A DNA stretch of 64,000 bases, taken from positions 1,176,933 to 1,240,932 of the forward strand of contig CAWICZ010000014.1 of the NCBI GenBank assembly GCA_963834825.1. The letters run 5' to 3'. The notes under the pieces are model-generated. The model made no database searches and was not told the DNA's origin. It worked only from the letters and a program-made list of their open reading frames with translations. This stretch comes from JACDAN01 sp963834825. Its GTDB lineage: Bacteria > Actinomycetota > Thermoleophilia > Gaiellales > Gaiellaceae. Positions 23,845 to 34,066 of this stretch are shown one piece after another; position 1 is the first letter of the stretch, and every line of letters begins with the position of its first letter. Position numbers and translations under genes: made by a program.

Positions 23845-26346
23845 GGCGTCGAGGTCTCCGACAGCTCGATCGAAGCCTCGGTCGCCCCGCCGACGAGAGC
23901 GCGAACGTCCTCGGCCGAGGACAACCGCAAGGCCTCGCGGGCGAGGAGCCCGGCCGTTCCCGTGTCCACCTGCCGCACCGCCCCCTTCGTCCCCGGGATC
24001 GCAGGCGGGTTGACGCTCAGCTCGGAGACACCGAGCCCGATGAGCAGCGGGACCGCCGCCGGGTCCGACCCCAGCTCGCCGCAGACGCCGACCCACTTCC
24101 CGTGCGCTTCCGCGGCCTCGGCGACGGCTCCAATCAGCCGTAGGACCGAGGGGTGCAGGCCGTCCGCCAGGCCGGCGACCGCCTGATTTCCGCGCTCGGC
24201 CGCCATCGTGTACTGCACGAGATCGTTCGTCCCGATGGAGAAGAAGTCGACCTCGGGTGCGAAGGCCTCGGCGGCGAGTGCCGCCGCAGGCACCTCGACC
24301 ATGATGCCGACCTCCATCTGGCCGGGTCCCGGCATCGCCCAGCTGCTCACGGGCCCGTGCGAGCACCGCCAGCGCTTCCCGGTACTCGGCGAGGGTGGTG
24401 ACCATCGGAAACATCACCTTCAGCGGATGGACCGCGGCCACGCGGAGCGCCGCCCGCAGCTGCGTCTCCAGGAGCTCGGGCTGGGCCAACCCGAGCCGGA
24501 TGCCGCGCACTCCGAGGAAGGGGTTCGCCTCGGCCGGCCGTGGCAGATAGGCGAGCGGCTTGTCTGCGCCGACGTCGAGCGTGCGGAGGATCAGCGGTCT
24601 CCCTTGCAGCCGCTCGGCCATGTCGGCGTACGCCGCGAACTGCTCGTCCTCGGTCGGGAGCGAATCGCGCTCCAGGAACAGGAACTCCGTGCGCAGGAGC
24701 CCAACGCCCTCGGCGCCGTTTGCCACAGCTGCGTCGACGTCGTCGGGCGACCCCACATTGGCGACGACCTCGATCCGGCGTCCATCCCGCGTCTCGGCCG
24801 GCAGCTGGGCGGATGCACGCGCCCGTTGCGCCTCCTCCTCACGTTCGGCGCTCAACCGCTCGTAGTCGCGAACGAGCTCTTCGGCAGGATCGACGACCAG
24901 GGCGCCTGCATCCCCGTCGAGAGCGAGGGGTGTGCCCTCAGGCACGTCCAGCAGCGGCTCTCCGAGCCCGACCGCAGCCGGGATCCCGAGCGAGCGGGCG
25001 AGGATCGCGCTATGTGAGGTCGGGCCGCCGTAGGCGGTGGCGATGCCGCGCACGAGCTCCCGATCGAGGGCCACGGTGTCCGCAGGCGTGAGGTCGGCCG
25101 CGAGGACGATGCCGGGCTCGAGCACGGCAGCGGTCGGCGCCTCCCCGCCCACGAGCTCGGCGACGACCTGGCGCGCCACTCCGGTCAGGTCCTCTGCGCG
25201 GGCCGCGAGATACTCGTCGTCGAGGCTGCGGTACTCGGCCGCGACCCCCTCGGCGGCCGCATGCCAGGCCTGGGCGGCGTTCTGCCCCTGCTCGAAGATG
25301 GCGCGGCGGGCGGGCTCGAGCAGCTCGCTGTCCTCGAGGAAGAGGAGGTGGGCGTCGAAGATGGCCGCGCTGTACTCGCCTGCGCGGGCGGCGACGGAAT
25401 CACGGGTGGCGCGAATCTCCGTCCGGACCCGCTCGAGGGCCTGCAGGAGCAACTCCCACTCGGCCTGCGGGTCGGCCGCCGGCTCGTTCGGAATCTCGGG
25501 CGCCGGCGGTCGGAAGTGGCGAGCGGCTCCGAGCGCGATCCCGGGGGCCGCCGGCAGCCCGACGAGCGCCCCCGGCGGCCCCGCCCCCGCGCGCGCCGCT
25601 GTGGGCGCCGGCGGCGGGACGGCGACCTCCTCGTCGAAGTCGCGTGCCGCCAGCGCTTCCAAGGCCGCGAGCGCCTCGCTCGCCTGCGGGCCGCTCGCCG
25701 CGACCTCGATCTCGTGTCCCTGGCGCACCCCGAGCGTGGCAATAGCGTTGAGGCTGCGCCCGCTTGCCGGCCCGCGCCCCGTCGTCACGTTCGTGACCGT
25801 GATGTCGGCGTCGAAGCTGCCCGCGGTCTGGACGAAGCGTGCGGCCGGGCGCGCATGAAGGCCGAGCGGGTTCCGGACGGTCAGCGTGATCGTTCGGCTC
25901 GCATCGCCCGAGACGGCGGTGACGGGAGCGACGGGCTCACCCGAGCCAAGGTGCGTGGCCTTGGCCTCGAGGGCGCCGCGGGCCTCGGCGGCCACGTCCT
26001 CGAGCGTCGCGCCGAGCTTGGCCGTGACGGCGGCGGCGACCGCTCCTTCGACGAGCGGAGCGTCGCAGAGCAGGACCCGCTCGCGACGCTCCTCCGGGAG
26101 CAGGTCCAGCGCCATCTCAGCGCTGAGGACGGCGCTCCCGAGATCCATCAGCACGAGCACTCCGTCGCCCTGGTCTGCCCGCTCGATCGCCTCGACCACC
26201 CGCGCGGCGTCGGTGCCGAGGGCCGGCTCGGGAGCGTCGATGCCGCCCGCGAGCTCGATCGGCACGTCGGCGCCCATGCCGCGCGCCAGCTCGGCGACGC
26301 CCTCGGCGAGCGTCGCGCTGTGCGACACGATGACGAGCCCGACCAC
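23841..26346 (-). CDS. dhaM: DhaM: EIIA(Man)-HPr-enzyme I fusion for PEP-dependent dihydroxyacetone kinase (one-base frameshift)
   Basis: A fused phosphotransfer protein of about 835 residues that passes phosphate from PEP to the DhaL-bound ADP. The N-terminal EIIA-Man domain has the phospho-histidine in VIVSHSATLAEG; HPr has NPLGLHARPAARF (about residue 170); enzyme I has PTSHSAILARSLGIPA, the PEP-binding LRTEFLFLERD and the catalytic cysteine in GVCGELGSD. E. coli DhaM keeps only part of enzyme I; this one has the full length. The frame breaks near 24318, before MEVGIMVEVPAAAL; one base too many restores the whole enzyme (span 3n+1). GTG start 2 bases after glpC. Confidence 0.9.
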
Positions 26347-26348
26347 CG

Positions 26349-27570
26349 CTACGGCGTGCCCGGCCGATCGAGCCCGTAGGCGCGGTAGAGCAGCTCCACC
26401 GGATGGACGGCGCCGATTCCGGTGCCGTGCGTGATCTGCCAGCGGCACGTCTCGCTGTCACAGGCGGCGAGATCAGCAGCGGCGTCCTTCACGTCGCGGA
26501 ACAGCCGCTCGCCCACCGCCATGGAGATCCCGTACTTCTCCTTCTTGAGCCCGTACGTTCCGGCGATGCCGCAGCAGTCGGCGTCCAGCTCGATCACGTT
26601 CAGCTCCGGGATCAGGGCGAGCAGGTCGAGCGCGGGCTTGCCAATCCCGTGGCCCCGTTGCTGGCACGGCGCGTGGTACGGGACGGTCAGCGGAAGCGGC
26701 CGGAAGTCGGTTCGGAGCTCGCCCCGCTCGTGCAAGAGGAGGAGGAACTCACAGAGGTCGTAGGTCGCCTCGCTCACCCTCTTCAGGTCGTCGTCCTCGA
26801 CGCCGAGAATCTCCCGCGCTTCGCGTTTCAGCATCAGCCCGCAACTGGTCGAGTTCGACACGATCGGCAGGCCGTCGCGGGCGTAGGGGGCGAGATTCGC
26901 GACGAGACGTTGGTTGTAGCGCCGCGCCGCGTCGAAGTCGCCGTTGGACTGCAGTGGCAGTCCGCAGCAGTCCTGTGGCGGGACGACCACGTGGTAGCCG
27001 TTGTGCTCCAGCACGGAGACGACCATCTCCCCCACACCGGGCTCGTAGTAGTTCGTGCCGCAGGCGTGGAAATAGACGACGCTCCGGTCGGTGGTCGGAC
27101 TGCGGTGGTTCCGTGCCCAGCGCTGGAAGGTCCGGCCTGCGAATTGAGGCATCGGCGCCTTGTAGTGGATTCCGCCTAGGCGGTGGGCAATGGCCCGCAC
27201 GAGCGGGTCCCGCAGCGCCCAGTTCGCCAGCGGGGGCAAGCGGCGTCCCCAGCCGGCCGAGGACGCTCGGCCTGGCGATCAGCTGGTTGCGGAGCGGAAT
27301 CCCACGTTCCTCCCACAGCCGTGCGCGCGCCTGAGAGTTGATCTCGGCGATCTTCACGTCGTGCGGGCAGACCTGCGTGCAGATGCCGCAGCCGGAGCAG
27401 TAGTCGACGGACGCGTCCATGGAGACGCCGGCTTGGCGGTACCGCTCCGCCTGCGGCCCGACGTACTTCGGGCCGGGGAAGAGCGGTGTCACCGCGGTGA
27501 ACGGGCAGTGCGACTCGCAGATCGTGCACTTGACGCAGTGGTCGAGCGAGTCGCGGATGAGCTCGGTCAT
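26349..27570 (-). CDS. glpC: Anaerobic glycerol-3-phosphate dehydrogenase subunit C (GlpC), one-base frameshift
   Basis: The membrane-associated iron-sulfur subunit that passes electrons from GlpAB to the quinone pool. The N-terminus has two ferredoxin-type clusters (CVKCTICESHCPF and CSGCGICTQVCPHD). The C-terminal half has the paired CCG motifs (DCCGLPLQ and DADCCGIAGTYG). The frame breaks at a run of five G on the plus strand (27231-27235); removing one base gives PLAPLANWALRD and one continuous protein of about 406 residues (span 3n+1). The ATG has GGAAGGGACACC just upstream. Confidence 0.9.
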
Positions 27571-27733
27571 TGGTGTCCCTTCCAGTGATGCTGTCGAGAT
27601 TCTGGGTCGCGAGCACCAAGCCAGAGTGCGCACTCCGACGAGGCAAGGCTGGAGAGCCTTGGTGAGGAGGAGGGTGTGCTCTGGCGCCGCGTGATCGCGG
27701 GCCAGAAGCCGACGTGTATTGCTGGGAGGGGCA
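27571..27733 (-). promoter_or_regulatory. Structured 163-base spacer between glpB and glpC
   Basis: This is an unusually long gap in an otherwise overlapping operon. It holds a perfect hairpin (CAAGGCT at 27644-27650 with AGCCTTG at 27655-27661), a competing long-range pair (CACCAAG at 27614-27620 with CTTGGTG at 27658-27664) and a 12-base perfect palindrome, GAGTGCGCACTC (27624-27635). The two pairings share bases and cannot form together. No ORF is convincing. It may be an RNA switch, a processing site or a terminator-promoter pair. Confidence 0.45.
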
Positions 27734-28984
27734 CTAGTCCTCCTCGAGGATCGCGCCGGCGGCGGCGTAGCCCGTCGCGAGGCTGAGCCCGTTGCCCGAC
27801 GCCTCCTGCCACGGCACCGCACCGGCGAGGGCGGCACCGGCCGCGTGGAGGTTCTCGTAGCGCGCCCCGCCGTCGGCGTCGGTCGGGCGGAGCCGGTCGT
27901 CGACCGGAACTCCGACGCGGTCGAGCGGCTGCTCGTCCAGGTAGGTCGGCAAGAACGGCGGCCTGCCTTCGGCTGTCGGCAGTCCGGCGAGAGCGAGATC
28001 GAACACGGCTTCCCGGATCTTGCCGTAGGAGTCGACCTGGATCCCGCCGGCAGCGAGCCCGCCGGAGGCGAGCACGAACGAGTGCGCCCGATAGGTGGTC
28101 GGGCGTGCGGCCGCCTGCACGACGACGCCCTCGACCCGCCCGTTCCCGGCGGTCTCGGCCCCGACGACGGTCTGCCCGATGAGGAGTCGCCCGCCCGCCT
28201 GCCGCAGCGCAGCGGTCATCGCCTCATGAAGGCGGATGCCCGACACCGACGGCGGCAGCGTCGCGACCTCGAAGACGGGCCGTTCGAGCCTGGTCTCGAG
28301 CTCCCGCCAGACCTCCCCGGCCTTGCGGATCCCGAGCACGGCGGGAAAGCCGACCCGCTCGTCCGCCTCAACCTGGCCCGCCAGTCGGCGCAGGACCGCG
28401 TCGCGGAAGGCAGGGTCGTCGAACCGCCTGGCGAAGCCGAGGCTGCTGACGTCGGCCTGACCTCCGAGCCGCGGTGCCAGCTCGATCGCGCGCGCCGTCA
28501 CGGTTGAGGCGCGGCCGAGGTTGTCGGCGAGGTATGCGGGATAGAAGTCCTTGAGCCCTTTGAGGCCGACGAACACGAAACGGCCGCCCGCGCGCAGGTC
28601 GCCGCCGGCCATGGTCTCGGGTACGACCGCGGAGGGCTTCGCGACGCCGACGGCGGTCGGGAGCAGGACGTTCTCCTCGACCCCGCCCCGGTAGCCGAGT
28701 GCTGGCAACCGGGCCTTGAGCCAGTCGATGCTCGCCCCGATCGCCTCGGCCGAGAGGCGTGCGTACGGATGGCCGGGATGGGAGTCGACAAACGCCGGCA
28801 GCGCCTCCGCGGGGCGCTCCACCCGCCCGCCGGCGAAGCCGAGCACGTCGATCGTCGCGGGCGCAAGGTGCGTCGCGCCGACACCCCGGCCGACCACGAG
28901 CACCCGACGGCCCTCGTCGGCCAACCGGAGTCCGGCCGTCAGCCCGGCCAGCCCGGCTCCGATCACGACCGTGTCGTGGGTCAT
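27734..28984 (-). CDS. glpB: Anaerobic glycerol-3-phosphate dehydrogenase subunit B (GlpB)
   Basis: A 416-residue flavoprotein subunit of the GlpABC complex. The N-terminal FAD/NAD motif is VVIGAGLAGLTAGLRLADEG, and a later FVLASGGLAAGGI block contacts the flavin. GlpB mediates electron flow between GlpA and GlpC at the membrane. The ATG overlaps the glpA stop (ATGA). A long spacer separates it from glpC. Confidence 0.93.
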   Translation of the reverse strand: MTHDTVVIGAGLAGLTAGLRLADEGRRVLVVGRGVGATHLAPATIDVLGFAGGRVERPAEALPAFVDSHPGHPYARLSAEAIGASIDWLKARLPALGYRGGVEENVLLPTAVGVAKPSAVVPETMAGGDLRAGGRFVFVGLKGLKDFYPAYLADNLGRASTVTARAIELAPRLGGQADVSSLGFARRFDDPAFRDAVLRRLAGQVEADERVGFPAVLGIRKAGEVWRELETRLERPVFEVATLPPSVSGIRLHEAMTAALRQAGGRLLIGQTVVGAETAGNGRVEGVVVQAAARPTTYRAHSFVLASGGLAAGGIQVDSYGKIREAVFDLALAGLPTAEGRPPFLPTYLDEQPLDRVGVPVDDRLRPTDADGGARYENLHAAGAALAGAVPWQEASGNGLSLATGYAAAGAILEED

Positions 28985-30531
28985 GTGGGCAGGTGCTGGA
29001 CCCCGAGCAAGCCCTGGAAGATCCAGTCGTCGAGCCGCGCCTGTCGAACCTGGTCGCCGTAGAGGACCGGGTGCACGCCTTTCCACCGCTCCTGCAGGAA
29101 CGCGAGCAGGGACTCGTTCGCTGCGCGGTGATCGAGCCGCTCGACGGCGTGGAGGATCCCGGTGGCGCGGTAGATGCAGAAGCCGCCCTGGCACGGGCCC
29201 ATCCCGAGCCGGAGCGTGCGGCGGATGTCGTCGAGGTTCGCGGTATGACGCCGCTCCATCGCTTCCTCGAGCCGCTCTCGCGTGATCAACTCGCACTCGC
29301 AGATGATCTCCTCCGACTGCGGGCGAGGCTCGCGCGCGCGCAGCCGCGCGCCGAGCTCGTAGAAGCGTCCGTCTTCGGAGCCGGGCAGCGGCTCTTCGTG
29401 CGTGCGGCAGGCACGCTCGACCCCGAGCTGAGCGCAGGCGGCGTCCACCGCCACCTCCGCCATGAGCCGGAACGTCGTCGCCTTGCCGCCGGTGATCGTC
29501 ACCAGTCCCGCGACGCCGTCTCGCTGACGATGGTCGATCAACGCGTGCGACCGGCTCACGTCGCGTGTGTCCGCCACGTCCTCGGCCGAGAAGAGCGGGC
29601 GCGCGCCGGCCCAGACGCGCAGCGCGCGAGCCTCGCGGAAGCCGGGGACGAGCTTCTCGCCCTCGTCGAGCATCTCGTCGATCTCGGACTGGCTGACCTC
29701 GAGGTCGTCCGGGTCGGCCACCTCCATGTCGGTCGTCCCGATCACGGAAACCGTGCGGATCGGGACGAGGATGTCGCCGTCCGCCGGCGGCTTGCAGCGG
29801 TTGACCACCGTGTTCACGAGCCGGTGGTTCATCGCGATCATGATCCCCTTGCCCGGGAGGACGTTCACCCGGCAGCCGGCGAGCTGGGCGATCTGGCCCG
29901 CCCAGGCGCCCGCCGCGTTCACGACCACGTCCGCCTTGATTCGGACCTCCTCCCCGGTCAGCTCGTTGCGGACGACGGCGCCGTTCACCTTGTCGCCGTC
30001 GCGCTCGAGCGCGACGACCCGGTGGTAGAGCAGGATCTCCGCGCCGTGCTCCTGGGCCGACCGGGCGCAGCTCCAGACGAGCTTCCAGGGATCCAGGGTG
30101 GCGTCGGGAACCGCGAAGGCGCGCGAGATCCCGGAATGGATGCGCGGCTCGCGGCGGAGTGCCTCGGCGACGGCGATCTCCTCGACCGGGACCCCGGTTG
30201 CCCGGCAGCCCTCGAGGAACGTGTCGCCGAAGGCGGGATCGTCCCAGGGGGTCGAGACGAACAGACCGCCGGTGTCCTCGATGCAGTCGGCGGCGATCCG
30301 CCGGAGGATGGCGTTCTCCGCGACGCATTCCTTGGCGGCCTCGGGGTCCTTGACCGCGTAGCGCCCGCCCGAGTGGAGCAGGCCGTGGTAGCGCCCCGTG
30401 GTGCCGACCGCGAGATCCTTGCGCTCGACGAGAACGGTCTTGAGGCCCCGCATGGCAGCGTCGCGCACGACGCCGGCGCCCGTCGAGCCGCCGCCGATCA
30501 CCAGCACTTCGGTCTCGAGAGACGAGATCAT
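28981..30531 (-). CDS. glpA: Anaerobic glycerol-3-phosphate dehydrogenase subunit A (GlpA)
   Basis: The 516-residue catalytic FAD subunit that oxidises glycerol-3-phosphate to dihydroxyacetone phosphate. It starts with LVIGGGSTGAGVVRDAAMRG, includes RYHGLLHSGGRYA and ends with a BFD-type [2Fe-2S] domain (IICECELITRERL and GMGPCQGGFC) that distinguishes GlpA from aerobic GlpD. The ATG at 30531 fits the family start; a TACTCT box lies 16 bases upstream. It diverges from a small acidic protein gene. Confidence 0.95.
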   Translation of the reverse strand: MISSLETEVLVIGGGSTGAGVVRDAAMRGLKTVLVERKDLAVGTTGRYHGLLHSGGRYAVKDPEAAKECVAENAILRRIAADCIEDTGGLFVSTPWDDPAFGDTFLEGCRATGVPVEEIAVAEALRREPRIHSGISRAFAVPDATLDPWKLVWSCARSAQEHGAEILLYHRVVALERDGDKVNGAVVRNELTGEEVRIKADVVVNAAGAWAGQIAQLAGCRVNVLPGKGIMIAMNHRLVNTVVNRCKPPADGDILVPIRTVSVIGTTDMEVADPDDLEVSQSEIDEMLDEGEKLVPGFREARALRVWAGARPLFSAEDVADTRDVSRSHALIDHRQRDGVAGLVTITGGKATTFRLMAEVAVDAACAQLGVERACRTHEEPLPGSEDGRFYELGARLRAREPRPQSEEIICECELITRERLEEAMERRHTANLDDIRRTLRLGMGPCQGGFCIYRATGILHAVERLDHRAANESLLAFLQERWKGVHPVLYGDQVRQARLDDWIFQGLLGVQHLPT

Positions 30532-30547
30532 CGGGAGCGCCGTGGCG

Positions 30548-30557
30548 AGAGTACACT
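30548..30557. promoter_or_regulatory. Overlapping divergent -10 boxes between glpA and the acidic repeat gene
   Basis: AGAGTACACT reads TACTCT on the minus strand (toward glpA) and TACACT on the plus strand (toward the gene at 30582). The two boxes share two bases, so the two promoters cannot be bound at once. Inferred. Confidence 0.45.
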
Positions 30558-30581
30558 CGGCGCGTCGAACGAGGAGGACGC

Positions 30582-30812
30582 ATGGGTGAGGGAGAGTCCG
30601 AGAAGCACGAGGCCGAAGGCAGCTTCGCAGAGGGCGACGAGGACGCGGAGCAGTATCCCGAGGACGCGGAAAAGGGCGACTTCGCGGAAGGAGTCGAGGA
30701 ACGCAAGCACACGCACGAGGGCACCTTCGCCGAGGGCGACGAGGACGTAGAGAAGCACCCCGAGGACGAAGAGAAAGGCGACTTCGCAGAGGGGATCGAG
30801 GCGAACGACTAG
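30582..30812 (+). CDS. Small acidic repeat protein (GxFAEGDED repeats), function unknown
   Basis: A 76-residue, strongly acidic, hydrophilic protein built from two near-identical repeats of about 33 residues. Each begins EG[ST]FAEGDED, continues [PE]PED[AE]EKGDFAEG and ends VE or IE; FAEG occurs four times. A GAGGAGG ribosome-binding site lies 6 bases before the ATG. There are no cysteines and no membrane segment, so it is probably cytosolic and disordered. It stands alone on the plus strand between the two glycerol operons. Similar small FAEG-repeat proteins are, as I recall, found in other actinobacteria without an assigned role. Confidence 0.75.
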   Translation: MGEGESEKHEAEGSFAEGDEDAEQYPEDAEKGDFAEGVEERKHTHEGTFAEGDEDVEKHPEDEEKGDFAEGIEAND

Positions 30813-30821
30813 TCGGGCGCC

Positions 30822-30854
30822 GGGACCCGGTGGCCGATCCGACCACCGGGCCCC
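30822..30854. terminator. Bidirectional hairpin between the acidic repeat gene and glpK
   Basis: CCCGGTGG (30826-30833) pairs perfectly with CCACCGGG (30843-30850) around a 9-base loop; three more G-C pairs follow after a mismatch. It lies in the 61-base gap between two convergent genes and can serve both. No T run. Confidence 0.65.
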
Positions 30855-30873
30855 TCCGCAGTAGACGCCCTGC

Positions 30874-32364
30874 CTACTCCAACCAGTCGAAGGTCCGCGT
30901 GACGGCCTTCTTCCAGAGTGCGTATTCCTTCTCCCGCTTCGCGGCATCCATCTCTGGTTGCCACTCCTTGTCCTTGCCCCAGTTGGCCCGCAGGTCCTCG
31001 ACCTCGGACCAGAAGCCGGTCGCGAGACCGGCGGCGTAGGCCGCGCCGAGCGACGTCGTCTCGGCGACAGTCGGCCTGATCACGGGAACGTCCAGCACGT
31101 CGGCCTGGAACTGCATCAGGAGCTCGTTGTAGACCATCCCACCGTCGACCTTGAGCGAGGTGAGCTCGACGCCCGAGTCGGCGTTCATGGCATCCACGAC
31201 TTCCTTGCTCTGCCAGGCGGTGGCCTCGAGCGTCGCCCGCGCCAGATGGCCCTTGTTGACATACCGGGTCAGTCCCGCGATCACGCCGCGGGCATCGCCC
31301 TTCCAGTACGGGGCGAAGAGGCCGGAGAAGGCGGGGACGAAGTAGATCCCGCCGTTGTCCTCCACCGTCTTCGCCAGCTCTTCGACTTCGGGTGACTCCT
31401 TGATCAGGCCGAGGTTGTCCCGCAGCCACTGGACGAGCGCGCCCGTGATCGCGATCGCGCCTTCCAGGCAGTACACGGCAGGTTGATCGCCGATCTTGTA
31501 GGCGAGCGTCGTCAGCAGGCCGCTCTTTGACTGGACGGCCTCGTTCCCGGTGTTCAGGAGCAGGAAGTTGCCCGTCCCGTAGGTGTTCTTGGCCTCGCCG
31601 ACGGCGAAGCAGGTCTGGCCGAAGAGCGCAGCCTGCTGGTCGCCGAGGTCGCCGGCCACCGGGATTCCGGCCAGGTCGCCCTTCGCGTCTCCGTAGACCT
31701 CGCTCGACGCCTTGATCTCGGGCAGCATCGCGCGAGGGACGCCGAGGATGCCGAGAATCTCGTCGTCCCAGTCGAGCGTCTCGAGATTCATCATCATCGT
31801 GCGGCTGGCGTTCGTCACATCGGTCACGTGCACGCCGCCGTCCGCCCCGCCGGTGAGGTTCCAGATCACCCAGGTGTCGATGTTCCCGAACACCACGTCG
31901 CCGCTCTCGGCTTTGGCTCGGGCGCCGTCGACGTTGTCGAGGATCCACTTGACCTTCGGACCGGAGAAGTACGTGGCGATCGGGAGGCCGGTCTTGGCCC
32001 GGAACCGGTCCTGGCCCCCGTCCGCCTCCAGCTCGCCGCAGATCTGGTCCGTACGGGTGTCCTGCCACACGAGTGCGTTGTGGACGGGCTCCCCGGTCGT
32101 GCGGTCCCAGACGACCGTCGTCTCACGCTGGTTCGTTATCCCGACAGCGGCGATGTCGGAGACTTTGGTCTTGCCGACGCCTGCGCTGATCATCTCCTGC
32201 GTTCGCTGCCAGATCTCATTCGCGTCGTGCTCGACCCAACCCGGTTTCGGAAAGATCTGCTCATGCTCTTTTTGATCGACCGAGACGACCTGCCCGCCGT
32301 GGTCGAACACCATGAAGCGGGTGCTGGTCGTTCCCTGGTCAATCGCTGCTGCGTATTGCGCCAT
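30874..32364 (-). CDS. glpK: Glycerol kinase
   Basis: A 496-residue FGGY-family kinase that phosphorylates glycerol with ATP. The phosphate-binding DQGTTSTRFMVFD is at the N-terminus; GITNQRETTVVWD, WQDTRTD and the C-terminal KVDGGMVYNELLMQFQAD are intact. A strong TAGGAGGT ribosome-binding site precedes the ATG. It is the last gene of the glpF-dhaK-dhaL-glpK run, 20 bases after dhaL. The cell therefore has both ATP-dependent glycerol phosphorylation and PEP-dependent dihydroxyacetone phosphorylation. Confidence 0.97.
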   Translation of the reverse strand: MAQYAAAIDQGTTSTRFMVFDHGGQVVSVDQKEHEQIFPKPGWVEHDANEIWQRTQEMISAGVGKTKVSDIAAVGITNQRETTVVWDRTTGEPVHNALVWQDTRTDQICGELEADGGQDRFRAKTGLPIATYFSGPKVKWILDNVDGARAKAESGDVVFGNIDTWVIWNLTGGADGGVHVTDVTNASRTMMMNLETLDWDDEILGILGVPRAMLPEIKASSEVYGDAKGDLAGIPVAGDLGDQQAALFGQTCFAVGEAKNTYGTGNFLLLNTGNEAVQSKSGLLTTLAYKIGDQPAVYCLEGAIAITGALVQWLRDNLGLIKESPEVEELAKTVEDNGGIYFVPAFSGLFAPYWKGDARGVIAGLTRYVNKGHLARATLEATAWQSKEVVDAMNADSGVELTSLKVDGGMVYNELLMQFQADVLDVPVIRPTVAETTSLGAAYAAGLATGFWSEVEDLRANWGKDKEWQPEMDAAKREKEYALWKKAVTRTFDWLE

Positions 32365-32384
32365 TCACTGCACCTCCTATGTCG

Positions 32385-33020
32385 TCACTCCCCGGCCCAC
32401 GTCTCGGCGGCGGTCCTGACCAGCATGTGGGTCGAGGTGGCACCGGGATCCTGGTGGCCGGCGCTGCGCTCGCCGAGGTAGCTCGCGCGTCCCTTCTTGG
32501 CAACGAGCGGGATCGTCGCCTCCATGCCGGCTTCGGCGGCCTGCGCCGATCTCCGAAGCGCCTCCTCGAAGGAGGCGCCCTCGCCCAAGGCCGCCGAGTA
32601 GGCGTCTCTTGCCGGGATCAGGGCGTCGACCATCGTCTTGTCGCCCGGCTCCGCTTTCCCTCGCATCTGCACGCCCTGGACCGCGGCGTCGAGCGCCGCG
32701 GTCCAGTCATCCGGCTCGAGCTCGCTCTTGCCGGCAGTCGCGACGCCCATCTGGAGGAACAACGTTCCGTAGAGGGGCCCTGCGGCGCCTCCGACGGTCG
32801 AGACGAGCGTCATGCCGACGGTCTTGAGCACGTCACCGATGTCGTCCCCTTCCAGGCCGTCCAGCTTGGCCTGAACCGCCTTCATCCCGCGGTCCATATT
32901 GGTGCCGTGGTCGCCATCGCCGATCGCCTGGTCGAGCCGGGTCAGGTAGTCCTTGTTCTCCGCGACAGTCGACGAGAACGCCTCGATCCAGGCGAGAACC
33001 TGGGCCTGCGAGACGCTCAC
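32385..33020 (-). CDS. dhaL: Dihydroxyacetone kinase ADP-binding subunit DhaL
   Basis: A 211-residue all-helical subunit that holds ADP/ATP as a cofactor and transfers phosphate to dihydroxyacetone on DhaK. The nucleotide-Mg motif AIGDGDHGTNM is present, with VGGAAGPLYGTLF and GDKTMVDALIPA. The GTG at 33020 is preferred because GGAGG lies 8 bases before it; a GTG at 33050 would add ten residues and overlap dhaK. The presence of dhaM identifies the PEP-dependent rather than ATP-dependent type. Confidence 0.95.
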   Translation of the reverse strand: MSVSQAQVLAWIEAFSSTVAENKDYLTRLDQAIGDGDHGTNMDRGMKAVQAKLDGLEGDDIGDVLKTVGMTLVSTVGGAAGPLYGTLFLQMGVATAGKSELEPDDWTAALDAAVQGVQMRGKAEPGDKTMVDALIPARDAYSAALGEGASFEEALRRSAQAAEAGMEATIPLVAKKGRASYLGERSAGHQDPGATSTHMLVRTAAETWAGE

Positions 33021-33042
33021 GCCGACTGCCTCCAATGCACCT

Positions 33043-34044
<1,002 letters not shown>

Positions 34045-34066
34045 GCTTGGCTCACCCCCTTTCGGA

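Noticed and set aside
23290..26448. Single 1052-residue protein joining DhaM and PgsA
   Set aside because: It exists only because of the frameshift in dhaM. The last 184 codons are a separate gene with its own GTGA overlap.
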